Shown one piece after another: positions 15,889 through 24,774 of a DNA stretch of 64,000 nucleotides. Within the stretch, counting starts at the first letter, position 1. Each line of letters begins with the position of its first letter. Where the stretch lies: positions 124,001 to 188,000 of the forward strand of contig NZ_JACIEE010000003.1 of the NCBI RefSeq assembly GCF_014196765.1. The letters run 5' to 3'. The position numbers and the translations under genes were made by a program. A model generated the notes under the pieces. It did no database searches. It saw only the letters and a program-made list of their open reading frames with translations, and was not told where the DNA came from. Source of the stretch: Mycoplana azooxidifex. GTDB taxonomy: Bacteria > Pseudomonadota > Alphaproteobacteria > Rhizobiales > Rhizobiaceae.

Positions 15889-18231
15889 ATGTTCAACCTA
15901 CGGCCCAAGTCGCTCGCGACAAAGCTGATTGCAGTTACCGGCGGAACGATCGCCGTCGTCCTGCTTGCATCGAATTTCATCCTGATCTCGCAGTCCAAGG
16001 GTCGCGTCGAAGCGCTGATCCTTAATGAAGCCAACAGCGAGGCCCGTGCCATTTCCGAAGACGTCGCCGGCGCCATCGGGGAACTGGCAAGCGCTGCCCG
16101 CTCGAACGCAGGCATCATCGCCAAGGGACACGAGGGCCAGTACCTCGACCGCAAGGCGGTCATCGACATGCTGCGGGTCGGCGCCGAGGCCAACGACTTC
16201 GCCTTCGGCAGCTGGTTCGCTGCGGAGAAGGACGCCTTCGACGGCAACTCCTCCGAGTATGTCGGAAACAAGGAGCTCGCCGGCAGCAAGGACGGCACGT
16301 TCAACCCCTACTGGACGAAGAACAAGGAGGGCGGCCTGACCTTCTCGACCTTCGAGTCCGACTATGAGGGCGGCTGGTACGCGCTCGCGGCCAAGAGCGG
16401 CAAGGGCGCCATGAGCCCGCCCTATGCCGAGAGCACGACCGGAGACAACGTCTCGATGGCTTCCATCGCCTACCCGGTCCTGTCCAACGGCAAGCTGATC
16501 GGCGTCAGCGGCGTCGATGTCCGTCTTTCGACGCTGGCCGAGCGCGTCTCCGCGCTGCACCCGTTCGGCTCCGGCCGCGTTCTCGTTTTGACGCAGACGG
16601 GCCAATGGCTCGTTCCGCCGCAGCCGGACCTTCTGATGAAGGACTATGACGGCGCCGGCAGCGATATCGTCAAGGAGGCCCTCGGCGCGCAGAAGCCGGG
16701 CTTCATCGCCAATCTCTCCTCCGACGGCCAGGAACCGTTCGACCGCGTCGTCTATCCGGTCGAGCTGCCTGGCGTGAACACCACCTGGGCCGTCCTCGTG
16801 GACATCCCGCATTCGGCGGCCGCTGCACCGGTCCGCGACCAGACCGTCATGATGGTCCTTGGTGGCGTGATCGTGCTCGGCGTCGTGCTGCTCGGCCTGT
16901 GGCTCGCCGTCCGCCACTTCGTGCAGAAGCCGCTTTCAAGCCTCGTTGCCGACGTCGACAGGCTTGGCCGCGGGGAATACGCAACGCCGATCGCCGGCCA
17001 GGAGCGTTCGGACGAGACCGGCGCGGTGGCCAAGGCGCTCGAAGGCTTCCGCCACCAGCTCGCTGATACCAAGCGCCTCGAAGCGGACGCGGAGAACCAG
17101 CGGCAGATGACCGAGAGCGAGCGCAGCCGGTCGGAAGCGGAGCGCCAGGCCTCCGGCGCCCTGCAGCGCGACATCGTCTCGCGGCTTGCCGAAGGGCTCT
17201 CGCGGCTTTCTGCCGGCGAACTGTCCTACCGCCTCTCCGACGACTTCCCGGGCGAATATGCAAAGCTCAAGAGCGACTTCAATTCCGCCATGGGCAGCCT
17301 CGAGGAGACGATCGGCACCGTCAATGCGTCGGTCTCCAACATCGGCAACGGCACCAACGAAATCTCCAACGGCGCCGCCGACCTTTCGCATCGCACCGAG
17401 CAGCAGGCCGCAAGCCTGGAAGAAACGGCCGCCGCCCTCGACCAGCTGACCTCCCAGGTCAATTCGAGCGCGGAGAACGCCCGCGTCGCCGCCCAGTCGG
17501 TCGCCACGGCCAGCGAGGACGCCGGCCGGTCGGGCGAAGTCGTCCAGAAGGCGATCGCCGCCATGAAGGGCATCGAGACGTCTTCCAGCGAGATCTCCAA
17601 CATCATCGGCGTCATCGACGAGATCGCCTTCCAGACCAACCTTCTGGCTCTGAACGCCGGTGTCGAGGCCGCCCGCGCCGGCGACGCCGGCAAGGGCTTC
17701 GCCGTCGTCGCCCAGGAAGTGCGCGAACTGGCACAGCGCTCGGCAAATGCCGCCAAGGAGATCAAGACCCTCATCAATGCCTCCGAAACGCAGGTGCGCG
17801 AGGGCGTCGATCTCGTCGGCCGGACCGGCAATGCGCTGGAGAAGATCGCCGAGCAGGTTATGCAGATCAACGGCCTGATCCGGCAGATCTCGTCGTCTGC
17901 CTCCGAGCAGGCGGTCGGCCTCAAGGAGATCAACTCGGCCGTCAACCAGATGGACCAGGTGACCCAGCAGAATGCGGCGATGGTGGAGGAAACGACCGCC
18001 GCCAGCGTCTCGCTGAACGAGGAGGCGCGCACGCTGCAGTCGCTCGTCGCCCGCTTCCGCACCGGGCAGGCCCAGGCAGCAGCCGCGCGCCAGCCCCAGC
18101 GTCCAGCGAGGGCAACCGCTCCGGTTGCAACGGCGCCCCGTTCGGCGTTCTCCCGTCCCGCCGCTCCCCGCACAGTCCCGCAGGTGGCCGGCAACACCGC
18201 ACTTGCACAGGACAACTGGGAAGAGTTCTGA
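15889..18231 (+). CDS. Methyl-accepting chemotaxis protein with dCACHE sensor
   Basis: A 780-residue transmembrane chemoreceptor. It has an N-terminal helix (about 12-33), a periplasmic double-CACHE ligand domain (about 35-318), a second helix (about 322-345), one or two HAMP segments (about 345-480), and a long cytoplasmic signalling domain with the conserved hairpin tip EIAFQTNLLALNAGVEAARA near residue 575. The C-terminus is a long Ala/Pro/Gln-rich flexible linker ending in NWEEF, which resembles the E. coli Tar/Tsr pentapeptide NWETF that tethers CheR and CheB. Its ligand cannot be read; rhizobial dCACHE receptors sense amino acids, organic acids or quaternary amines. A TGAGGA site lies upstream of the ATG. 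Confidence 0.92.
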   Translation: MFNLRPKSLATKLIAVTGGTIAVVLLASNFILISQSKGRVEALILNEANSEARAISEDVAGAIGELASAARSNAGIIAKGHEGQYLDRKAVIDMLRVGAEANDFAFGSWFAAEKDAFDGNSSEYVGNKELAGSKDGTFNPYWTKNKEGGLTFSTFESDYEGGWYALAAKSGKGAMSPPYAESTTGDNVSMASIAYPVLSNGKLIGVSGVDVRLSTLAERVSALHPFGSGRVLVLTQTGQWLVPPQPDLLMKDYDGAGSDIVKEALGAQKPGFIANLSSDGQEPFDRVVYPVELPGVNTTWAVLVDIPHSAAAAPVRDQTVMMVLGGVIVLGVVLLGLWLAVRHFVQKPLSSLVADVDRLGRGEYATPIAGQERSDETGAVAKALEGFRHQLADTKRLEADAENQRQMTESERSRSEAERQASGALQRDIVSRLAEGLSRLSAGELSYRLSDDFPGEYAKLKSDFNSAMGSLEETIGTVNASVSNIGNGTNEISNGAADLSHRTEQQAASLEETAAALDQLTSQVNSSAENARVAAQSVATASEDAGRSGEVVQKAIAAMKGIETSSSEISNIIGVIDEIAFQTNLLALNAGVEAARAGDAGKGFAVVAQEVRELAQRSANAAKEIKTLINASETQVREGVDLVGRTGNALEKIAEQVMQINGLIRQISSSASEQAVGLKEINSAVNQMDQVTQQNAAMVEETTAASVSLNEEARTLQSLVARFRTGQAQAAAARQPQRPARATAPVATAPRSAFSRPAAPRTVPQVAGNTALAQDNWEEF

Positions 18232-18262
18232 GCCGGGAACTGCGCTTGAGGAAGAAAAGCGA

Positions 18263-18289
18263 ACGGCGCCGCCCCTGCGGCGCCGTTTT
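18263..18289 (+). terminator. Rho-independent terminator after the chemoreceptor gene
   Basis: Stem ACGGCGCCG/CGGCGCCGT with a five- to six-base loop and a short T run, 32 bases after the stop codon. It also lies at the 3' end of the convergent nucleoside hydrolase gene. Confidence 0.8.
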
Positions 18290-18292
18290 ACG

Positions 18293-19237
18293 TCAGAGCC
18301 GCGCCACGCGCTCGGTCAAAAGGTCGAAGAAGCCGTCGGCGTCGATCTCGCGCATGACCCGGGCATTTGAGTTGCGGCCGGTGACCTGCCACCAGTCGAC
18401 GACCGTCATGCCCGCAGTCAGGGGCGAGGTGGTCTCGACCTCGACGTTGCACTGCCGCCCGCTGAAAAGCTCCGGCCGCAACAGGTAGGCGATCACCGTC
18501 GGATCGTGCAGCGGCCCGCCGTCGGAGCCGTATTTCTCGACGTCGAAACGCTCGAAGAACTCCAGCATGGCGACGAGGGCCAGCGCGGGCTGCGTGCCGA
18601 TCGCACGCAACTTCTCCACCCGGGTGCGATGGGTGAGGACCTTGTGGGTGACGTCGAGCGGCATCATGACGATCGGGATGCCGGACCGGAACACCGCATC
18701 GGCCGCCTCGGGGTCGACATAGACGTTGAACTCCGCGGCCGGCGTGATGTTGCCGCCCTCGAAGAAGCCGCCGCCCATCATGACGATCTCGGCTATCCGG
18801 CCTGCCAGGTCCGGCGCCTTTTCCAGGGCGAGAGCGATGTTGGTCAGGGGTCCGAGCGTGCACAGCGTCACTGAGCCGGGCGGCTCGCTGCGGATCGTCT
18901 CGACGATGAAATCCACCGCGTGCATGTCCTGCAGCGCCATGGTCGGCTCCTTGAGATCCGGACCGTCGAGACCCGTCTTGCCGTGGACGTGCTCCGCGGT
19001 GACGAGGGGACGCCTGATGGGGGCATCGGCGCCTGCGAAGACCTTGACGTCCGGGCGCCCGCAGAGCTCGCAGAGGATGCGGGCATTGCGCGCAGTCAGG
19101 CTCAAGGGAACGTTGCCGGCGACGACGGTGATCCCCAGCACCTCCAGTTCGTCGGCGCTGCCGAAGGCCAACATGATCGCCGCGGCATCGTCCTGGCCCG
19201 GGTCGGTGTCTATGATGATCTTTCTTGGTTGCGACAT
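18293..19237 (-). CDS. Nucleoside hydrolase (inosine-uridine preferring type)
   Basis: Hydrolyses the N-glycosidic bond of nucleosides to ribose and base for salvage. The 314-residue length fits the family. The Ca2+-binding DTDPGQDDA motif is at residues 9-17. Other conserved pieces are the GNVPLSLTARNA stretch, LGPLTNIALAL, EFNVYVDPEAA and, near the C-terminus, LHDPTVIAYLL with the second Ca2+-ligand Asp. The precise nucleoside preference is not deducible. It is a single gene, convergent with the chemoreceptor and divergent from the small heat-shock gene. An AAGG site lies three bases from the ATG. Confidence 0.9.
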   Translation of the reverse strand: MSQPRKIIIDTDPGQDDAAAIMLAFGSADELEVLGITVVAGNVPLSLTARNARILCELCGRPDVKVFAGADAPIRRPLVTAEHVHGKTGLDGPDLKEPTMALQDMHAVDFIVETIRSEPPGSVTLCTLGPLTNIALALEKAPDLAGRIAEIVMMGGGFFEGGNITPAAEFNVYVDPEAADAVFRSGIPIVMMPLDVTHKVLTHRTRVEKLRAIGTQPALALVAMLEFFERFDVEKYGSDGGPLHDPTVIAYLLRPELFSGRQCNVEVETTSPLTAGMTVVDWWQVTGRNSNARVMREIDADGFFDLLTERVARL

Positions 19238-19325
19238 GGGCCTTCACTTCTCCGAATCGTGTTGCCGCACCGGCAGGACGCGGCGAAACGGCGACTATAT
19301 TTGCCGGACGGCACTTCGCAAGCGT

Positions 19326-19354
19326 CTTGCACGGGTGCAGGGCAACACCCATAT
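19326..19354 (+). promoter_or_regulatory. RpoH (sigma-32)-type heat-shock promoter
   Basis: CTTGCA and CCATAT separated by exactly 17 bases (with CCCATAT also fitting the extended sigma-32 -10 pattern), 66 bases before the Hsp20 start. This matches the rhizobial RpoH consensus (CTTGAA, N16-17, C-x-ATAT). Confidence 0.65.
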
Positions 19355-19422
19355 TGCCTCATGCAGGGATGCCGAATGCGGGTCCCTCAACAAGTCGCTT
19401 GAAACCAAGGACTAACGACATG
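19355..19422 (+). promoter_or_regulatory. ROSE-like RNA thermometer in the hsp20 leader
   Basis: The leader folds into two hairpins. The first is AGGGA (19365-19369) with TCCCT (19383-19387) around an inner CCG/CGG. The second pairs the ribosome site: GUC-G-CUU (19394-19400) against AAGGAC (19407-19412), with one unpaired G. The U-C-G-C-U facing A-G-G-A is exactly the U(U/C)GCU signature of ROSE elements, which repress rhizobial small heat-shock genes at low temperature by hiding the Shine-Dalgarno. Confidence 0.65.
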
Positions 19423-19851
19423 AGCCGAATTACGCCTTTTGCCAGCCCACTCCTCCTCGGCTTCGACGCCATGGAGAAAACTCTCGAGCGGATCGCCAAG
19501 GGCAATGACGGCTACCCTCCCTACAACATCGAACGCATTCGCGCCGATGGCGCTTCCGGCTCCCCGGAACGGCTTCGCATCACGCTCGCGCTGGCCGGCT
19601 TTTCGGAAGAGGAACTCGAAGTGACGACGGAGGAGAACCAGCTCATCGTGCGCGGTCGCCAGACCGACAGCGAAGAGCGGGACTACCTCTACCGGGGCAT
19701 TGCCGCGCGGCAGTTCCAGCGCATGTTCGTCCTTGCCGACGGCATGCGGGTGCTGGGCGCCGAGCTACGCAACGGCCTTCTCGCCATCGACCTTGCACGG
19801 CCCGAACCCGAGCGCATGGTAAGGAAAATTAACATTTCCGTACCAGACTAG
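19420..19851 (+). CDS. ibpA: Small heat-shock protein, Hsp20/IbpA family
   Basis: ATP-independent chaperone that holds unfolding proteins in the cytoplasm. The 143 residues form a short N-terminal arm, an alpha-crystallin domain (about 35-130, with the typical RLRITLALAGF strand and ENQLIVRGRQ) and a C-terminal I-x-I anchor (INISV). The start was set at the ATG seven to nine bases after AAGGA; upstream in-frame codons belong to the leader. It is preceded by an RpoH promoter and a ROSE-like hairpin, the double control typical of rhizobial hsp genes, and followed by a DUF1150 gene, a conserved pair in rhizobia. Confidence 0.93.
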   Translation: MSRITPFASPLLLGFDAMEKTLERIAKGNDGYPPYNIERIRADGASGSPERLRITLALAGFSEEELEVTTEENQLIVRGRQTDSEERDYLYRGIAARQFQRMFVLADGMRVLGAELRNGLLAIDLARPEPERMVRKINISVPD

Positions 19852-19988
19852 ACCAAGTGCCGTTCCTGCGGGAACACCCGCCGGAGCTTCACCCACATAC
19901 GGATATTTTCCGGATGCACCGACAGGTCATATCGACGGCGGGCATTCGGCAGGCCGGTAGCCAATCCGGCATATGCCAGGAGGCAAAC

Positions 19989-20246
19989 ATGGGACTGAAA
20001 GCCATTACCCCTCAAGTCACCAAGGCGGACCTCGCCCATCTGGGCGCGGGCGAAGTGGGCTATATCCGCAAGATGCGCGCCGACGAGGTTTCGCGCTGCT
20101 TCCCCGAAGCGCCGGATATCGATCCCACTCTCGACCTCTGGGCGCTCTTCGGCGCAGACGGCACGCCTATTCTCCTGACGGACAACCGTTCCAGCACCTT
20201 CTACAAGGCTGCCGAGGACGAACTTCGCACCGTCAGCCTGCACTGA
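19989..20246 (+). CDS. DUF1150 family protein
   Basis: An 85-residue protein of unknown function that nearly always follows an ibpA-like gene in rhizobia, which suggests a role near the heat-shock response. The conserved parts are YIRKM near the N-terminus and LWALFGADGTPILLTDNR in the middle, where the G-x-P-I-x-x-T/x-D motif defines DUF1150. An AGGAGG site five bases before the ATG fixes the start. A 137-bp gap separates it from hsp20; a small GTTCC/GGAAC hairpin lies in this gap, so it may have partly independent expression. Confidence 0.85.
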   Translation: MGLKAITPQVTKADLAHLGAGEVGYIRKMRADEVSRCFPEAPDIDPTLDLWALFGADGTPILLTDNRSSTFYKAAEDELRTVSLH

Positions 20247-20264
20247 CAAAGAACCGTGGCGGGC

Positions 20265-20966
20265 TCAGGCCCGCCTGAAGGTGAGATAGGCCGAGCTACG
20301 ACCTTCGCGCTTGGCCTTCGCCTCGTAGCGTGTGCCCGGCCAGCCGGCAAAAGGCGTCAGCCAGTCGGCGGCATTGTCGGCGGTCCATTCGAACGCGGGG
20401 TGCGCCGCGCAATGGGCCAACGTCCAGTTGACGTAGGTGTCGATGTCGGACGCGAAACAGAAGAGCCCGCCGGGCTTCACCACCCTTGCAAAGCGATCGA
20501 GGCTGGCACGCGATACGAAGCGGCGCTTCCAGTGCTTTTTCTTCGGCCACGGATCGGGATAGAGCAGGTCGACCTGGTCTATCGAGGCCGGTGGCAGCCA
20601 GTCCAGAACCTGCATCGCGTCATTGTCGTGGAGGCGGATGTTACGCGCGCCGGTCTCCTCGATCCGCCCCACGAGCTTCGCCATGGAATTGACGAACGGC
20701 TCCACGCCGATGAAGCCGGTCTGCGGGTTCTCGACTGCCCGATGGATCAGGTGCTCGCCGCCGCCGAAGCCTATCTCCAGCCGGATCCGCTGCGGGTCGA
20801 CCGAGAAAAGAGCGGCGAGCCTCTCCGGTGCCGGCTGCGACAGGTCGAGAGCCAGCGTCGGCAGAACCTCGTCGAGCCGGCGTGCCTGGGCCTCGCGAAG
20901 CGGCTTTCCCTTGCGGCGTCCGAAAAAGGCTTCCGTGGCGCGTGTCGGGTGCGGCTGTTCTGTCAT
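20265..20966 (-). CDS. trmB: tRNA (guanine-N7-)-methyltransferase
   Basis: Methylates G46 of tRNAs using SAM. The 233 residues carry the SAM-binding [11 protein letters not shown] motif near residue 64 and the diagnostic [14 protein letters not shown] tRNA/catalytic motif near residue 147, plus the C-terminal T-R-Y-E-A-K signature. The frame stays open upstream of the chosen ATG into the terminator of metK, so the longer version is rejected. It is last in the metK-side gene block; co-location with SAM synthetase fits its cofactor need. Confidence 0.95.
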   Translation of the reverse strand: MTEQPHPTRATEAFFGRRKGKPLREAQARRLDEVLPTLALDLSQPAPERLAALFSVDPQRIRLEIGFGGGEHLIHRAVENPQTGFIGVEPFVNSMAKLVGRIEETGARNIRLHDNDAMQVLDWLPPASIDQVDLLYPDPWPKKKHWKRRFVSRASLDRFARVVKPGGLFCFASDIDTYVNWTLAHCAAHPAFEWTADNAADWLTPFAGWPGTRYEAKAKREGRSSAYLTFRRA

Positions 20967-20983
20967 GACGGGTCTCTCACGAT

Positions 20984-21019
20984 AAAAGCGGGCGTCTCCC
21001 ATGGGAGGCACCCGCTTTA
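20984..21019 (-). terminator. Long inverted repeat terminator between metK and trmB
   Basis: Nested perfect palindromes: AAAGCGGG/CCCGCTTT outside and CTCCCATGGGAG inside, with three-base bulges on each side. On the minus strand the outer stem is followed by TTTTA, giving a terminator for metK. Confidence 0.75.
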
Positions 21020-21049
21020 CAGTCTTCAAACAGGGTCCGTAAAGGCCGA

Positions 21050-22306
<1,257 letters not shown>

Positions 22307-22336
22307 ACGGGATTCCCCTCAATGAAGATGTGTCCC

Positions 22337-22365
22337 GTATTAGTCAGTTCGAGGTCGAAAAACAA
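22337..22365 (-). promoter_or_regulatory. Probable metK promoter
   Basis: On the minus strand, TTGTTT, 17 bases and TAATAC, ending about 30 bases before the metK start codon and downstream of the XRE gene's terminator. Confidence 0.5.
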
Positions 22366-22420
22366 GCACAGAACGACATAAACATATCTTTATATGCGAT
22401 TATTTCCCCAATGAGCCCGC

Positions 22421-22454
22421 AAAAAGAAAACGGCTCCAAAAGGAGCCGTTTTCT
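22421..22454 (-). terminator. Rho-independent terminator of the XRE regulator gene
   Basis: An 11-bp stem AAAACGGCTCC/GGAGCCGTTTT with a four-base loop; on the minus strand it continues as TTTTCTTTTT. It separates the regulator gene from metK. Confidence 0.9.
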
Positions 22455-22483
22455 TGCATGAGTTTTTCTGTCGAGGCGAACGT

Positions 22484-22900
22484 CTATTCCTCCGCCTCGG
22501 CGGCGAGCGCCTTCACGAGATCCACGAGCTTGCGGCGAACCTTGGGATCGCTGATCTTGACGAAGGACCGGTTGAGTTGCAGCCCCTCCGAAGAGGAGAG
22601 AAAGTCGACCACGTAATTCGAGCTGGACGCTTCGGCCATTCCCGGCTGGTTTCCGGTGTTGTCCCCCGGCGCATCCTCGAAGAAAAACGAAACCGGCACG
22701 TTGAGTATGCTGGAAATGTTCTGCAGACGGCTCGCGCCGACGCGGTTGGTGCCTTTTTCGTATTTCTGGATCTGCTGGAAGGTGATCCCCAAATTTTCGC
22801 CCAATTTTTCCTGGCTCATACCAAGCATGGTTCGGCGAAGGCGGATCCGGCTACCGACGTGAATGTCGATCGGGTTCGGCTTCTTTTTGTTTTCCATCAT
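22484..22900 (-). CDS. XRE family helix-turn-helix transcriptional regulator
   Basis: A 138-residue DNA-binding protein with a Cro/CI-type HTH (about residues 15-70: RIRLRRTMLGMSQEKLGENLGITFQQIQKYEKG) followed by a C-terminal region rich in Ser, Glu and Lys. It resembles the conserved rhizobial regulator found between lnt and metK. Two start ATGs are adjacent; the first has an AGGA site eight bases upstream. The gap upstream is AT-rich with a TTATAA-TAC-TTATAA inverted repeat that could be an autoregulatory operator. Its targets are unknown; metK is an obvious candidate. Confidence 0.88.
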   Translation of the reverse strand: MMENKKKPNPIDIHVGSRIRLRRTMLGMSQEKLGENLGITFQQIQKYEKGTNRVGASRLQNISSILNVPVSFFFEDAPGDNTGNQPGMAEASSSNYVVDFLSSSEGLQLNRSFVKISDPKVRRKLVDLVKALAAEAEE

Positions 22901-22990
22901 TGCTGTTGTCCTAACGCACGAAATGGCCCCATTTACCCGGCATCTATCATAAGCCTTAACGTCACGTTGTATCCGAGAACTTTTCGGACT

Positions 22991-23005
22991 TTATAATACT
23001 TATAA
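22991..23005. promoter_or_regulatory. AT-rich inverted repeat upstream of the XRE gene
   Basis: TTATAA-TAC-TTATAA in the short lnt-XRE gap, overlapping a possible -10 region for the minus-strand regulator gene. It could be an operator; nothing identifies the binding protein. Confidence 0.3.
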
Positions 23006-23046
23006 AATGCCGGTATTTGCCACTATGCAATTTTAGGGGTTTTTGG

Positions 23047-24633
23047 TCAATTCGCATGCCGGATAAAACCAATGCGAGAAAACGCCCCTATTCCGAAAAA
23101 AATTGCAACTGCAGACCAAAACCACAGGTTTCGTGACACAGTGTCATGAAACGCAGCGTTCTTTCCCGGAATGGTTGCATCTATAAAGCCTTCCATATTA
23201 TAAGGAAGCCCTAATACAACTCTGCCTTTTGCGTCCACGACGGCGGAAATTCCGGTATTGGCGACCCGCACCAGCGGCAGCCCTGTCTCGACCGAACGCA
23301 CCTGCGCCTGATGGAAATGCTGGTAGGGACCCGGGGTGTCGCCGAACCATGCATCGTTGGTGACGTTCAGCAGGGCATCGGTGGAATAGGCGGCGGCTTC
23401 GATCTCATCGGGAAAGATCGCCTCATAGCAGACCATCGGGTAGAACGAGCGGTTGGAGGGCAGAGCCAGCACCTGGTGCGCGCGCGCGGCGGAAAAACCA
23501 CCGGGCAGCGTGGCCACGGCGCTGACGCCCCAGGAGTTCAGGAGATCCTCGAACGGCATGTACTCGCCGAAGGGCACGAGATGCACCTTGTCAGTCGCGC
23601 CCAGGATCTGGCCGGTCCCGTCGATCGCATAGATGGAGTTGTAGTAACGCGGCTCCTTGCCGGCGCCCGCGTCCTCGGTCCGCACAGCGCCTGCGATCAG
23701 CACCTGATCGTCCTGCAGGACAGCGGCGATGCGCGTCAGCGCGTCGGGATTGTCCGTCAGGATGAAGGGGATGGATGTCTCCGGCCAGACGATGATGTCC
23801 GGCCGCTTCTCGCCGGAGGGCGGGGCGCCGCTGAGGGCTAGGTGCTTTTCGAAGATCGCCACGCGATTGGCGTCGTCCCACTTGCCGGCCTGGTCGATGT
23901 TGGGCTGCACCAGGCGGACCGTCACATCGGTATCGGCAGGCTCGGGCATCACCCGGAGCGCATAGAAACCGTAACCCGCCTGCAGCACCAGGAGCAACCC
24001 TGCGATCGACAGCCCGAGCCGCTTGCCCCGTCCCGTCCACAGGAGCGCCGGGGCTGCGAAGACGAACACCGCCAGCACATTCATGCCGGCGACGCCTATG
24101 ATGCGCGCCGGCTGCATCATCAGCGGGATCGGCATTGCGCCGTAGCCGATGGCGTTCCAGGGAAAGCCGGTAAACAGGAACGAACGCAGCCACTCCGCGA
24201 CACCGAAGGCCGCGGCGAGCGCGAAAATGCGCCCGACGCCATCCGACCAGAACAGGCGCGCAAGTGCTGCGGCAAATCCGTAGTAGAACGCCAGGATGGC
24301 GGGCAGGCCGATAACCGCCAGCGGCAATGCCCAGGCGAACGCCTCGGCATCGACGAGCAGCGCGTTGCCGAGCCACCAGAGCCCGCCCAGGAAATAGCCG
24401 AAGCCGAAGCACCAGCCGACGCGGAATGCCGGCGCGAGCCTGCGGACGAACCCCGCATCGGGATTGCCGCTGGCGCCGTCGAGCAGCCAGACCAGGACTG
24501 AAAAGGATACGAACAGGGCTGCGAAGAAGCCGAAGGGCTGCAGCGCCAGCACGCCGAACAATCCCGCCAGGAATGCCGTCAGCGCCCGGGCCCAACCGGA
24601 CAACAGCATCACCCTCCCCGCCAGACGTGTCAT
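23047..24633 (-). CDS. lnt: Apolipoprotein N-acyltransferase
   Basis: Adds the third acyl chain to lipoproteins in the inner membrane, the last step of lipoprotein maturation after Lgt and LspA (lspA is elsewhere in the window). The 528 residues comprise an N-terminal bundle of about seven helices (to residue 225) and a nitrilase-like domain. The catalytic triad is visible: Glu in WPETSIPF, Lys in DKVHLVPFGEY and Cys in VCYEAIF. A final helix anchors the C-terminus. It lies within the minus-strand block after the CorC-like gene. Confidence 0.96.
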   Translation of the reverse strand: MTRLAGRVMLLSGWARALTAFLAGLFGVLALQPFGFFAALFVSFSVLVWLLDGASGNPDAGFVRRLAPAFRVGWCFGFGYFLGGLWWLGNALLVDAEAFAWALPLAVIGLPAILAFYYGFAAALARLFWSDGVGRIFALAAAFGVAEWLRSFLFTGFPWNAIGYGAMPIPLMMQPARIIGVAGMNVLAVFVFAAPALLWTGRGKRLGLSIAGLLLVLQAGYGFYALRVMPEPADTDVTVRLVQPNIDQAGKWDDANRVAIFEKHLALSGAPPSGEKRPDIIVWPETSIPFILTDNPDALTRIAAVLQDDQVLIAGAVRTEDAGAGKEPRYYNSIYAIDGTGQILGATDKVHLVPFGEYMPFEDLLNSWGVSAVATLPGGFSAARAHQVLALPSNRSFYPMVCYEAIFPDEIEAAAYSTDALLNVTNDAWFGDTPGPYQHFHQAQVRSVETGLPLVRVANTGISAVVDAKGRVVLGLPYNMEGFIDATIPGKNAAFHDTVSRNLWFWSAVAIFFGIGAFSRIGFIRHAN

Positions 24634-24774
24634 GCCGCCTCTCTCGAACCATCGCGAATCAGCGCGGCAAGTCTTCCAAAAAAAGCAGCGCTTGTCGCGC
24701 GCCGTCGGCAGAATACAGGGGATGCGGAAACGGCATCGGGAAACCGCCGGCCGTCTGGCCGACGCCTGCTGTCC

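Noticed and set aside
22307-22420. SAM riboswitch upstream of metK
   Set aside because: The leader is short and shows none of the SAM-II, SAM-V or SAM/SAH pseudoknot features I can recognise; an ordinary promoter accounts for it.
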